A stretch of 64,000 nucleotides of DNA, from the NCBI RefSeq assembly GCF_005863245.1, contig NZ_VBUT01000011.1, positions 203,845 through 267,844 on the forward strand, read 5' to 3'. Origin of the DNA: Nocardia cyriacigeorgica (GTDB taxonomy: Bacteria > Actinomycetota > Actinomycetes > Mycobacteriales > Mycobacteriaceae). Made by a program: the position numbers and the translations under genes. Shown piece after piece: positions 57,873 to 64,000 of the stretch (positions within the stretch are counted from its first letter, which is position 1; every line of letters starts with the position of its first letter). The notes under the pieces are model-generated. The model was not told the DNA's origin and made no database searches. It saw only the letters and a list, made by a program, of their open reading frames with translations.

Positions 57873-59044
57873 TGCCCGTCGACCGGCCGCTGCGGCTCGA
57901 CGTCGGTGGCCTCGGCCACGCTGTCGGGCGCCGGCGGTTTGGTCAGTTCCGCGATGACCTCGTTCGCTTCGGCGGCAGTGAGCTGCTTGGCATGGCTGAT
58001 GTCCCGTTCGAAGAACCGCGACAGGTAGATGCCACGGTCGTTGTCGTCCTGTGCGCCGAGCTGCCCGAGCAGCTTCGATATCCGGCGCTGCTGCGCCGCA
58101 GACGACATCGGTTCTGCTGGCTCCGGTTTCGGGTCGACCGCTTCGTCTGCCTGCGCTGTGTCCGGTTCTGCGCCCTCATTTGAGGGCGCCGTTTGTACAT
58201 CGTCGGGTTCGGACGGTGCGCTGGCTTCCGGTTCGACGAAGTGCACGTGGTCGTGATGTTGGCTATCGGGTTCCGCCGCCGCCTCCGCTGGTGGTTGCCA
58301 GTCCTGTACTGGTACGCCGCCGGCGGCGGGGGCGGACTGCTGTTCGCCGATGACGTCGGCGACGGAGACGCGCTCAGACTTGACGTGCACAGGATCCGGA
58401 GCGGGCTCCGATTCGAGATCCTCGCGGCTGTAGGCGATGCCGAGTAGCACGTCGGGCGCGAGGTGGCGGCACAGCTCGGCAGCAGCCTTCGCCCACAGCA
58501 TTTGACGCGGCTGCGTCAGGTACTTCATGTTTCCGGCGAGCTTGCCGTTGCTGTTGGTCTTCCAGGCGCCGGTCTTCTCGTCGCGGACCGGAACGAACTC
58601 GGCGCGATATGCGTCGTCAATCGTCCAGGTAACGGTCTCCGGGTTCTCCTCGGCGGGCGCGCCTGGCTCCCACCCGTGCAGCGTCGCCCGGGTGTCGGTG
58701 TTCTCGATGGTCTTGATTCGGTAGCCCTTGGCCTTCAACAGCGCGACCATCGTGCGCGCCTCAAGCGCGGGCTTCCCATGCACCGAGAAGACATGTTGGA
58801 GGCTCTGGATAGGGTTCAGGCCGAGCTCGGCGCCATACAGGATCGCCGCGGTAGCGTCCTCGGGCTTGAGGCGAAAGTGCGAAGGCACCATCGAGGTCTT
58901 CACCATCTTCTCCGCCAGGCCGTACGCCATGTTCATCATCTGGGCATGTGCGCGGAGCATCTCGATAGCTGCGGCGGCCGATCCCGCCGGCGCGGCGGCA
59001 ACGTGTGCGGCCCGCTCGGAGATGACATCGAGTTCTGTGCTCAT
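57869..59044 (-). CDS. recT: RecT-family single-strand annealing protein
   Basis: The 391-residue protein has the RecT core at about 25-225 (KTSMVPSHFRLKPEDATAAIL, LNPIQSLQHVFSVHGKPALEA, LTQPRQMLWAKAAAELCRHLAPDVLLGIAY). A long acidic Pro/Glu/Ala-rich linker follows, then a small helical C-terminal domain (about 315-375) like those tethering partners. It anneals single strands made by the RecE-like nuclease next to it (ATGA overlap). Confidence 0.85.
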   Translation of the reverse strand: MSTELDVISERAAHVAAAPAGSAAAAIEMLRAHAQMMNMAYGLAEKMVKTSMVPSHFRLKPEDATAAILYGAELGLNPIQSLQHVFSVHGKPALEARTMVALLKAKGYRIKTIENTDTRATLHGWEPGAPAEENPETVTWTIDDAYRAEFVPVRDEKTGAWKTNSNGKLAGNMKYLTQPRQMLWAKAAAELCRHLAPDVLLGIAYSREDLESEPAPDPVHVKSERVSVADVIGEQQSAPAAGGVPVQDWQPPAEAAAEPDSQHHDHVHFVEPEASAPSEPDDVQTAPSNEGAEPDTAQADEAVDPKPEPAEPMSSAAQQRRISKLLGQLGAQDDNDRGIYLSRFFERDISHAKQLTAAEANEVIAELTKPPAPDSVAEATDVEPQRPVDGQ

Positions 59045-59868
59045 GCTGCGTATTCCTCTCGTTTGTATGCCCGGGCGGGCAGGTCCTTCCTGAAGACACC
59101 GGCGTCATGCGTGGGCCAGGTGTCGGTGGCCAGGCACTTCGCGTAGATGGCGAGTGCGCGCTCGTTGTCGCGGTCGCCGAGCTCGACAGCGGTGGGGGGC
59201 AGTTCGACGACGTAGGTCTCATACGGCGGGTCGGTGCAGACGACGAGGAACAGAAACGCCGTCCGTACCCCGAGCAGCTCGAATACCTTCTGGTAGAACG
59301 CTTGCTGCCGGTGATATCCGAACTTGTCGACGCTCCACATGAATTCGTCCGGGCCGGGCTCGTGCGACGTTTTGCCGTCACCGATCACCGCGGTCGCATC
59401 GCCGACCCAGTGCACCCAGTCGGCGCGGGCCCGCAGCATGATCCCGGTGTCGGGGTCACGCGCCCACGCAGAGAGCTCGGGTTCGCCCGAGGCGAGTAGC
59501 TGAGCTGCTTCTGGATGCGATCGCAGGTTCTCGGCGGCGGTGTGCGCTGCCTCGAACTCGCGGGGCCGCATCGGGATCCCGCCGTCGGCGCGAATTTCCG
59601 CCAGTCGCTCCTTCGCGGCATTCGTGTTCCACAGCTGGTAGCCGCTGTCCACCGGCTTGGCGCCGGTGCCGAACAGGATGGTATGAACGGCCGTGCCGAA
59701 ATCCATCTCCTCCGAGGACGGTTTCGGATGATCACGCTCGTACCGCCACCGGTGCGGGGTGACTTTCAGCAGTCGACGCGCTTGCGTCGAGGAGATCGAG
59801 TTCCGGTCACCGTGATAGATGTCCTCTGGCACGCCGCGGTACAAGCCTGGCTGGGTCGGTGCGCTCAT
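59041..59868 (-). CDS. RecE-like PD-(D/E)xK exonuclease
   Basis: The 275-residue protein has a YHGDRNSISSTQARRLL entry helix, FGTAVHTILFG (about 57-67), ARADWVHW with catalytic Asp150 and IGDGKTS (Asp164, Lys166), and a KFGYHRQQAFYQ motif. This is the lambda exonuclease/RecE C-terminal pattern. It degrades one strand to feed the RecT-like protein. Confidence 0.85.
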   Translation of the reverse strand: MSAPTQPGLYRGVPEDIYHGDRNSISSTQARRLLKVTPHRWRYERDHPKPSSEEMDFGTAVHTILFGTGAKPVDSGYQLWNTNAAKERLAEIRADGGIPMRPREFEAAHTAAENLRSHPEAAQLLASGEPELSAWARDPDTGIMLRARADWVHWVGDATAVIGDGKTSHEPGPDEFMWSVDKFGYHRQQAFYQKVFELLGVRTAFLFLVVCTDPPYETYVVELPPTAVELGDRDNERALAIYAKCLATDTWPTHDAGVFRKDLPARAYKREEYAA

Positions 59869-60413
59869 GCCGGCGCCGCCGATCCGACCAGCTCGATCGA
59901 CATGATCGCGTCGACCGTTGACTGCTTGACCGATTCCTGTCGGCCGTCGGCGATGCGGCCCAGCGTGTGCCGCTCGACCCCGGTCAGCTCCGCGACCTCG
60001 ACAAGGGTCAGGTGTGCGAGGAGGGACGCCAGGTGGTCGCGGCATTGTTCCGGCGACACGTTGCCCAGCCAGCAGGCTTTGCATTTGCGGTGCCGCATCT
60101 TCCCGGTGTGGACGAACTTCGCGCCGCACTCGATACACGTTTGCGCTGGTGTGCCGGTCTGCTCGATCAGCCACATGCGCAGCGCCTGGCGCTCGTCGGC
60201 CTGGTCCAACCGGAAGCCCGCCCAGATGCCGTTGGTGTCGCGGGCAGCGACCGCAGACTGGGCGCAGGCCAGCCGCACCGGGCACGACCCACAGGTATCC
60301 CTGGCTGTCTCGGCGGTGTCGTTCTGCGAGATCGGGAACCACGCCTCGGGGTCGGGGTGACCGGCGCACGCACCGAGCTGCTGCCAGCCGACAGCGGAGT
60401 TGTATTCGCTCAC
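59865..60413 (-). CDS. WhiB-family protein fused to zinc ribbon and HTH
   Basis: The 182-residue protein has an N-terminal WhiB domain with cysteines 16, 41, 44 and 50 and the turn GIWAGF at 62-67, then CIECGAKF...CKAC (Cys 93, 96, 111, 114) forming a zinc ribbon, and a C-terminal XRE-like HTH (about 135-170, LTLVEVAELTGVERHTLGRI). Ordinary WhiB proteins end soon after the turn. The fusion could join sigma-factor contact with its own DNA recognition, and it is a candidate activator of the late promoters. Confidence 0.8.
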   Translation of the reverse strand: MSEYNSAVGWQQLGACAGHPDPEAWFPISQNDTAETARDTCGSCPVRLACAQSAVAARDTNGIWAGFRLDQADERQALRMWLIEQTGTPAQTCIECGAKFVHTGKMRHRKCKACWLGNVSPEQCRDHLASLLAHLTLVEVAELTGVERHTLGRIADGRQESVKQSTVDAIMSIELVGSAAPA

Positions 60414-60610
60414 TTGGCGGCCCGCTTCCGTCGCGGTGAGCAGCAGCGCGCCATGCCGCGATGCATCAGGACGTTCCCGGCGGTCGTGTCGAACGCTTTG
60501 CCGCAGTTGATGCAGATGGCGGTAACCTGCGCTGCGCGGGCGCGTTCGATGTTGTCGTCAGCGCGGTCAGCAGCGGTGCAGTTCGAGCACTCGCACGCTC
60601 CGATTTTCAC
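60410..60610 (-). CDS. Small zinc-binding phage protein
   Basis: A 66-residue product (VKIGACECSNCTAADRAD...) with CECSNC, CINCG and CC clusters suggesting one or two zinc sites and a basic C-terminal end. GTG 60610 overlaps the preceding stop (GTGA). Function unknown. Confidence 0.55.
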   Translation of the reverse strand: MKIGACECSNCTAADRADDNIERARAAQVTAICINCGKAFDTTAGNVLMHRGMARCCSPRRKRAAK

Positions 60611-60933
60611 CACACCCCCACCGCCATATCGATTGCGCGGTCGCGGGCCCGGTCCCACTCGTCGCCGGCGTCGTCGTTGTCGTCGTCGAATTCGGTGTCG
60701 GCTGTGAGTTCGGAGGGGTCGACCTCTCCGGATCCGCAGTGCTCACAGCCGACGCCCCCACAGATCGGGCACACATAGTCGGCGGGCTGGCGGGCTGCGT
60801 CATCGGAGAGGAACCCGCCGACGTGGAGGCCGCAGTCGTTACAGATCTGGTTGTAGCTGGTGGCGTCGCTGGAATGGGTGACGATCGTGGCGACGTCGTC
60901 GTGCAGGCAGTTGCCGTGCTCGTCGATGATCAT
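60607..60933 (-). CDS. Acidic Cys-rich phage protein
   Basis: A 108-residue protein with CNDCG (about 31-35), CPICGG (about 55-60) and CEHCG, followed by a strongly acidic tail (EFDDDNDDAGDEW). A zinc-ribbon N-terminus with an acidic tail suggests protein interaction, perhaps with DNA-binding proteins. Overlaps both neighbours. Confidence 0.55.
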   Translation of the reverse strand: MIIDEHGNCLHDDVATIVTHSSDATSYNQICNDCGLHVGGFLSDDAARQPADYVCPICGGVGCEHCGSGEVDPSELTADTEFDDDNDDAGDEWDRARDRAIDMAVGVW

Positions 60934-61226
60934 GGTTTGGTCTCGTTCCCGGTGTTGGTGGGTGGCAGGCCCAGCCACTTGCGCAGCTGGCGCCGCTCTT
61001 TCGTCGAGTCGGTTCGAAACCCCGCCCATACGCCGACGCGTTCGTTGCTGAGCGCGGCGGTGAGCCCGCAGTCGACGCGCACCGCGCAGGTGCTGCACAC
61101 CGTCTTGGCGTCGATGGCTGGGTCGCCCGGTCGTTCCGGGTGCCACCACTCAGGCGAGCGATGTCCCCGGCACGCGGCGTCTTCTCTCCAGCCCGGCCGT
61201 GGGCGGGGTACCGAACCCGTGGTCAC
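60930..61226 (-). CDS. Phage WhiB-family protein
   Basis: A 98-residue compact WhiB with cysteines 19, 44, 47 and 53 (CSTCAVRVDC), GVWAGF at 65-70 and a short basic tail KERRQLRKWLGL. Phage WhiB proteins are known to modulate host transcription and superinfection. It starts at GTG 61226 in a GTGA overlap. Confidence 0.85.
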   Translation of the reverse strand: MTTGSVPRPRPGWREDAACRGHRSPEWWHPERPGDPAIDAKTVCSTCAVRVDCGLTAALSNERVGVWAGFRTDSTKERRQLRKWLGLPPTNTGNETKP

Positions 61227-61699
61227 GCGGTCGCCCCAGCTCCCGGCATCAGCGACGCGATGTGCAGCTCGTGGGGGTCCGGGTAGCCGTTGCCCGCCGC
61301 GCGGGCATGGCGGCCGGACGGGGTCGGGTCGTCGCCGAGGTCGACGCTCCACCGGTCCCGCAACGCGGCGAGCCGCTCGTGCAGGAACTGCAGTGCCTCA
61401 ACCGATTCGACGACGATCCGCGTGTGCTCCCCCACCGCGATCTCGACCGATCCGCCGTACCCGCTGGGATGTGGCCGGTGGTACTGCACGGTGACATGCC
61501 CGGCCACTTCTTCGCGGAGAACCACGACGTCGGAGGCGGCGGGCAGGACGAGGGTGTCTTCGGGGTCGTGCATGTCGTACTCCCTGGTGGATCGGTGATC
61601 GAGGTAGTCGCGGACTTTGTTGGCGATCAGGCCCGCGACGACGGCGAGCAGGAAGCCCCCGGCGATGAGCTGCCAGAGGAGGCTGAGAATGCCGAGCAT
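61223..61699 (-). CDS. Membrane-anchored phage protein
   Basis: A 158-residue protein with an N-terminal hydrophobic helix (LGILSLLWQLIAGGFLLAVV), a basic stop and a soluble beta part with EVAGHVTVQYHRPHPSGYGG and a C-terminal helix. It might expose a domain at the membrane. Function unknown. Confidence 0.55.
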   Translation of the reverse strand: MLGILSLLWQLIAGGFLLAVVAGLIANKVRDYLDHRSTREYDMHDPEDTLVLPAASDVVVLREEVAGHVTVQYHRPHPSGYGGSVEIAVGEHTRIVVESVEALQFLHERLAALRDRWSVDLGDDPTPSGRHARAAGNGYPDPHELHIASLMPGAGATA

Positions 61700-62058
61700 C
61701 AGATGGTCACCTCCACGTAGCCGCGGGCGTACCGGCCGTCGAGGGTGTCGATGCTGTAGCGGACTGCGCTGTTCGCGGGCACGACCGCCCGAGCGTGGGC
61801 CTGGACGCGGATGAATTCGCAGTCCTCACCGACCGGGCGGAACCGGCATCCGTCGGGCACCTCCACCGCGGAGCCGAAGTGCCGCGGCGTCCACCTCGGC
61901 AGCGTGGGCCGCTCGAGCTGCTGGCGCAGCAGCTCGGCGGTGGATTCGTAGCGGGCCCGGACCTCGGCAGGCAGCTGCGGCCACACCGTGTCCGCGGCCG
62001 GGTCGTCGGGGTCGCAGCACAGGCAGGCCCAGATCGTGCGGGCGAGGGTGTCGCTCAT
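61699..62058 (-). CDS. Phage protein of unknown function
   Basis: A 119-residue protein (MSDTLARTIWACLCCDPDDP...) with CLCC near the start, a helical middle (YESTAELLRQQLERPTLP) and a beta C-terminal half. Shares the layout of its upstream neighbour: a helical part ahead of an EVPDGCRFRPVGEDCEF block, compared with EVPEGVVFYDASCGGTW there. Confidence 0.5.
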   Translation of the reverse strand: MSDTLARTIWACLCCDPDDPAADTVWPQLPAEVRARYESTAELLRQQLERPTLPRWTPRHFGSAVEVPDGCRFRPVGEDCEFIRVQAHARAVVPANSAVRYSIDTLDGRYARGYVEVTI

Positions 62059-62507
62059 GCCGGCAACACCTCCCGGTATGTGCAGACCTCGAAAGTGTTT
62101 GCCCGGTAGGTGTGCCCGTGCTCGCCGGATGCGTCGACGACGTCGTCGCCGATTCGCCGCCATGTGCCGCCGCAGCTCGCGTCGTAGAACACCACGCCCT
62201 CCGGCACCTCGGTGGGGTGCTGCCATGTGCGGCCGGGAATGTCCGGGCGTTTCCACCCGAGTTCTTCGAGCCGCTGACGGACGCCAGCGGCGGCGATCGT
62301 GATGCGGTCGCGCAGGTCCTGCGGCAGCTGCTCCCAGGCCCGGCCGTCGGGCAGGTCGGGGTGGATGGCGTGCAGCAGCGGCGCGAGCACCAACTCGTCG
62401 AACGCGCGCTCCCGGCGATCCGCCAGCACGGTCAGGAGGTCAGCGAACTCTGGGTCGCTGTTCTCGTAGTTGCTGGCCATCGCCCGCAACTCGTTCAGTC
62501 CGATCAC
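62055..62507 (-). CDS. Phage protein of unknown function
   Basis: Starts at GTG 62507 with a strong GAGGAGAT site, the most upstream large gene of the leftward early operon. The 150-residue product has two helical segments and a EVPEGVVFYDASCGGTWRRIG block similar to the next gene's, indicating distant duplication. A frame to 62666 runs through the structured gap and is rejected. Confidence 0.5.
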   Translation of the reverse strand: MIGLNELRAMASNYENSDPEFADLLTVLADRRERAFDELVLAPLLHAIHPDLPDGRAWEQLPQDLRDRITIAAAGVRQRLEELGWKRPDIPGRTWQHPTEVPEGVVFYDASCGGTWRRIGDDVVDASGEHGHTYRANTFEVCTYREVLPA

Positions 62508-62585
62508 GTAAGATCTCCTCTTGTCTCGTTCTGTTCGGCCGCCGTTCGCACCGGCGGCCGGATTTATGTGCGGGGTGGTTTGGAA

Positions 62586-62646
62586 GACGCGGTCCCAGAG
62601 CCCGGTCCATCTGCAGTGGGCTGGTATTGATCTCCGGGACCGCGTC
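62586..62646. other. Structured intergenic element
   Basis: GACGCGGTCCC (62586-62596) is perfectly complementary to GGGACCGCGTC (62636-62646); inside it AGCCC/GGGCT can form a second stem. Another 8-bp hairpin, GGCCGCCG/CGGCGGCC, lies at 62537-62559. The block is between the small gene ending at 62692 and the operon start at 62507, so it may be a leader RNA, terminator or antiterminator target. Confidence 0.5.
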
Positions 62647-62691
62647 GCACCTCGACGCAGGGACAACCCCGTTCACCTGCGACGAGGGGGT

Positions 62692-62787
62692 CTAGAACGC
62701 CCAGGTCATGACCGGCGTCTCGAAAGTCGTTGCGGGAGCAGGCGCAGTCCGCAGCAGCGAACGCAGCCAGGCCTCGATCAGGTACAC
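62692..62787 (-). CDS. Very short putative protein
   Basis: A 31-residue frame from GTG 62787, five bases after the preceding stop: MYLIEAWLRSLL... ending TPVMTWAF. It fills otherwise empty space and begins with an amphipathic helix, but nothing else supports it. Confidence 0.3.
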   Translation of the reverse strand: MYLIEAWLRSLLRTAPAPATTFETPVMTWAF

Positions 62788-62792
62788 GTGAT

Positions 62793-62957
62793 TCACCCCC
62801 AATCCCTGAAAGCGGGGATCGCGTATACCGCGAGCACGGCGAGCGCGATGATGAGCACGGCGAGGAAGAAGTTGACGTCGATGACGCCGTCGGCGTACAG
62901 CGACCAGTCAGCGACGATGACGACCAGCGCTCCCGCGCAAGCCGAGCCCGCGCTCAT
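62793..62957 (-). CDS. Small two-helix membrane protein
   Basis: A 54-residue product with two hydrophobic helices (about 5-17 and 29-48) and an overlap of four bases with the excisionase-like gene. Small membrane proteins next to the immunity region sometimes act in superinfection exclusion; this is only positional. Confidence 0.5.
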   Translation of the reverse strand: MSAGSACAGALVVIVADWSLYADGVIDVNFFLAVLIIALAVLAVYAIPAFRDWG

Positions 62958-63244
62958 GCGTGGTCCCGTACCTGAGTGATGCGGCCACCGCGATTCGCCG
63001 CGACCTCGCGCTCGACCTGTCGCTCGCTCGGCAGCGAGCGGTAGTAGCGATCCAGATCGACGGCGTCGACGAGGATCTTGCTGCCCAGGTACCTGGCGGC
63101 GAGGTGCCCTTCGCGCACGAGCTGGCGGATAGTCGACTCGGCGATGCCGGTCGCCTCGGAGGCCTGCCGGACGCTGTAGCTGATCTGGCGCAGGAAATCG
63201 GCGCCTGCTGTCGGGGTCTTCCCACTCTTGGGATGAGCAGTCAT
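62954..63244 (-). CDS. Excisionase-like HTH protein (MerR/Xis type)
   Basis: A 96-residue protein with a winged HTH of the excisionase type: YSVRQASEATGIAESTIRQL, EGHLAARYLGSKILVDAVDLDRYY (about 22-70), and a basic C-terminus. Such proteins control excision or early genes. Starts at ATG 63244 overlapping the stop of the Cro-like gene. Confidence 0.75.
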   Translation of the reverse strand: MTAHPKSGKTPTAGADFLRQISYSVRQASEATGIAESTIRQLVREGHLAARYLGSKILVDAVDLDRYYRSLPSERQVEREVAANRGGRITQVRDHA

Positions 63245-63492
63245 GACTGCCCCGCAGATTCGGGATCCTTCTTGAGCCCGGCGAGAAAGACGCTCGGGTC
63301 GGTGTCGACGCACTCGCTGAGCGACACAAGCTCTTCAACCGTGAACGGTGCGCGACCCCCGAGTTTCCGGGTGAGCGTCACCTGGGCTATGCCGGTCTGC
63401 TCGCAGGCAGTTCGTTGAGGAATTCCAGCTTCCTTGAGCGCATCGCGAATGCGCCCCCCGACGAGCTTGTTGACGGGATTCGCTGTAACCAT
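63241..63492 (-). CDS. Cro-like XRE regulator
   Basis: An 83-residue protein with an XRE HTH (about 12-70; IRDALKEAGIPQRTACEQTGIAQ). It is the first gene of the leftward early operon and divergent from the repressor-like gene. ATG 63492 follows TACCGT by exactly 7 bases with no Shine-Dalgarno, so it is probably leaderless. Confidence 0.7.
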   Translation of the reverse strand: MVTANPVNKLVGGRIRDALKEAGIPQRTACEQTGIAQVTLTRKLGGRAPFTVEELVSLSECVDTDPSVFLAGLKKDPESAGQS

Positions 63493-63581
63493 ACGGCTAA
63501 CGGTAGTAGCCGATTGGTTACAACGCAAGCATGGCGAACGCCCGATTGGCGTCTACATGTAACCAATCAGCTTGATACGAT
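63484..63581. promoter_or_regulatory. Immunity operator-promoter region
   Basis: GATTGGTTACA (63512-63522) and its exact complement TGTAACCAATC (63558-63568) face each other across 35 bases; a third word TGTAACC lies at 63484-63490. The leftward -10 TACCGT (minus, 63505-63500) stands 7 bases before ATG 63492, and the rightward -10 TACGAT (63576-63581) stands 6 bases before ATG 63588. Each operator half-site lies in the spacer of one promoter, a typical autoregulated lysis-lysogeny switch. Confidence 0.75.
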
Positions 63582-63587
63582 GCCGGT

Positions 63588-63884
63588 ATGTCTACCGACG
63601 AGAACCCCGAACTCGCGGACCGCCGGCGCGCCCTATTACGGGCCACGGTAGCCGCGGAGCTCCGGGCAGAAGTTGCACGCGCCGACCTAACGCAGGACGA
63701 GGTCGCGGCGCGCGTTGGAATGCATCGGGCGACCGTAAATCGCCTACTGAATGGGTCGCGTTCGATTGACGCGGAGCAGCTGATCGCGTTCGCATTGGGG
63801 CTCGGGTTCGACGCGGGAGAGATGGTCGACACCGCGAAGCGGAAGTATCTTGAGCAGCTCGCTCGGCTCGACGTCGAGACATAG
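63588..63884 (+). CDS. XRE-family repressor-like protein
   Basis: A 98-residue protein with an XRE HTH (about 33-75, LTQDEVAARVGMHRATVNRLLNG). It is small, without a peptidase or dimerisation domain. Transcribed away from the Cro-like gene from a leaderless promoter carrying the operator. It is the best candidate for the immunity repressor in the window. Confidence 0.7.
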   Translation: MSTDENPELADRRRALLRATVAAELRAEVARADLTQDEVAARVGMHRATVNRLLNGSRSIDAEQLIAFALGLGFDAGEMVDTAKRKYLEQLARLDVET

Positions 63885-64000
63885 AGCAGCTTCGATCAAC
63901 GACGCGATCGAAACTCTTCTCCATGCAGCACCATCGTCTGCACTGGAATCTTCACCGAACATTGCCGCCACCCCTCCACTCTCACGCAACCGACCCGCTA
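63744..64000 (-). CDS. Possible partial XRE-like gene entering from the right
   Basis: A minus-strand frame is open to the window edge and encodes ...VSIASLIEAALCLDVEPSELL, the usual end of an XRE HTH domain. Its last part overlaps the repressor-like gene antisense by 141 bases, which argues against it. It needs the sequence beyond 64000. Confidence 0.25.
   Translation of the reverse strand, partial: AGRLRESGGVAAMFGEDSSADDGAAWRRVSIASLIEAALCLDVEPSELLKILPLRGVDHLSRVEPEPQCERDQLLRVNRTRPIQ

Larger units (their letters stand above)
6162..64000. mobile_element. Siphovirus-type prophage, left end to beyond the window
   Basis: From the split tRNA onward essentially every gene is phage-like: terminase, portal, MuF/protease, capsid, tail, tape measure, endolysin, LysB-like esterase, RecE/RecT-like proteins, endonuclease VII-like protein and a divergent repressor/Cro-like pair. 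Genes are closely packed, mostly with ATGA or GTGA overlaps, in three large blocks of alternating orientation. The right end, integrase and attR are not in the window. No structural gene looks broken, so the element may be intact. Confidence 0.9.

Noticed and set aside
1..64000. CRISPR array or insertion sequence
   Set aside because: No regularly spaced repeat series, transposase motif or terminal inverted repeats were seen in the window.

Overview
The window is high-GC actinobacterial DNA. A mycolate-type host of the order Mycobacteriales, probably Nocardia or a close relative, is suggested by an Rv3651-like protein, WhiB proteins and an SCO6880-type transfer cluster. Positions 1-6161 are chromosome: a conjugation/T4SS-like operon (SCO6880-like ATPase, PrgI-like protein, small membrane protein, TcpC-like protein), an Rv3651-like protein, a ROK protein, a WhiB regulator and a MerR regulator. 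At 6162-6210 lies only the 3' half of a tRNA-Pro(TGG) gene. It breaks off at the anticodon stem, where a prophage of siphovirus type begins (attL). The prophage fills the rest of the window and leaves it on the right, so attR, the integrase and the restored tRNA are not seen.

Prophage layout. (i) 6.2-9.3 kb, + strand: attachment-end cargo (secreted alpha/beta hydrolase, small zinc-ribbon and membrane proteins, a DNA methyltransferase). (ii) 9.4-27.5 kb, + strand: terminase, portal, MuF-protease fusion, major capsid, holin-like genes, major tail protein and a four-gene glycosyltransferase/methyltransferase cassette. A three-gene minus-strand cassette of HEPN-like proteins (11.9-14.5 kb) is inserted between terminase and portal. 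(iii) 47.6-27.5 kb, - strand: tape measure, Dit/Tal-type tail proteins, three tandem paralogues, tail assembly chaperones with a frameshift, fibres, an SGNH esterase, a two-domain endolysin and, at the very end, the head-tail connectors. This order is scrambled relative to a canonical siphovirus and converges head-on with the capsid arm. (iv) 48.7-50.4 kb, + strand: a three-gene DUF6879/XRE-DUF5753 operon behind a 33-bp palindrome. (v) 62.5-50.5 kb, - strand: a tightly overlapping early operon with two WhiB proteins (one fused to a zinc ribbon and HTH), RecE/RecT-like recombination proteins, an endonuclease VII-like HNH protein and a LysB-like esterase. (vi) 62.8-63.9 kb: excisionase-like, Cro-like and repressor-like genes around a shared operator.

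The most notable signal is regulatory. Eleven copies of GTGCAC-N10-TA(C/G)(C/G)GT occur in intergenic gaps of the structural region, always in the direction of transcription and always with exactly 10 nt between the two hexamers. In eight of them the -10-like hexamer ends 7 or 8 nt before the ATG and no Shine-Dalgarno is present. This looks like a phage-wide late promoter class that makes leaderless mRNAs. In the immunity region the repressor-type operator sequence GTAACC occupies the same position relative to a TACCGT box, which suggests that a DNA-binding protein acts at this spacer position.
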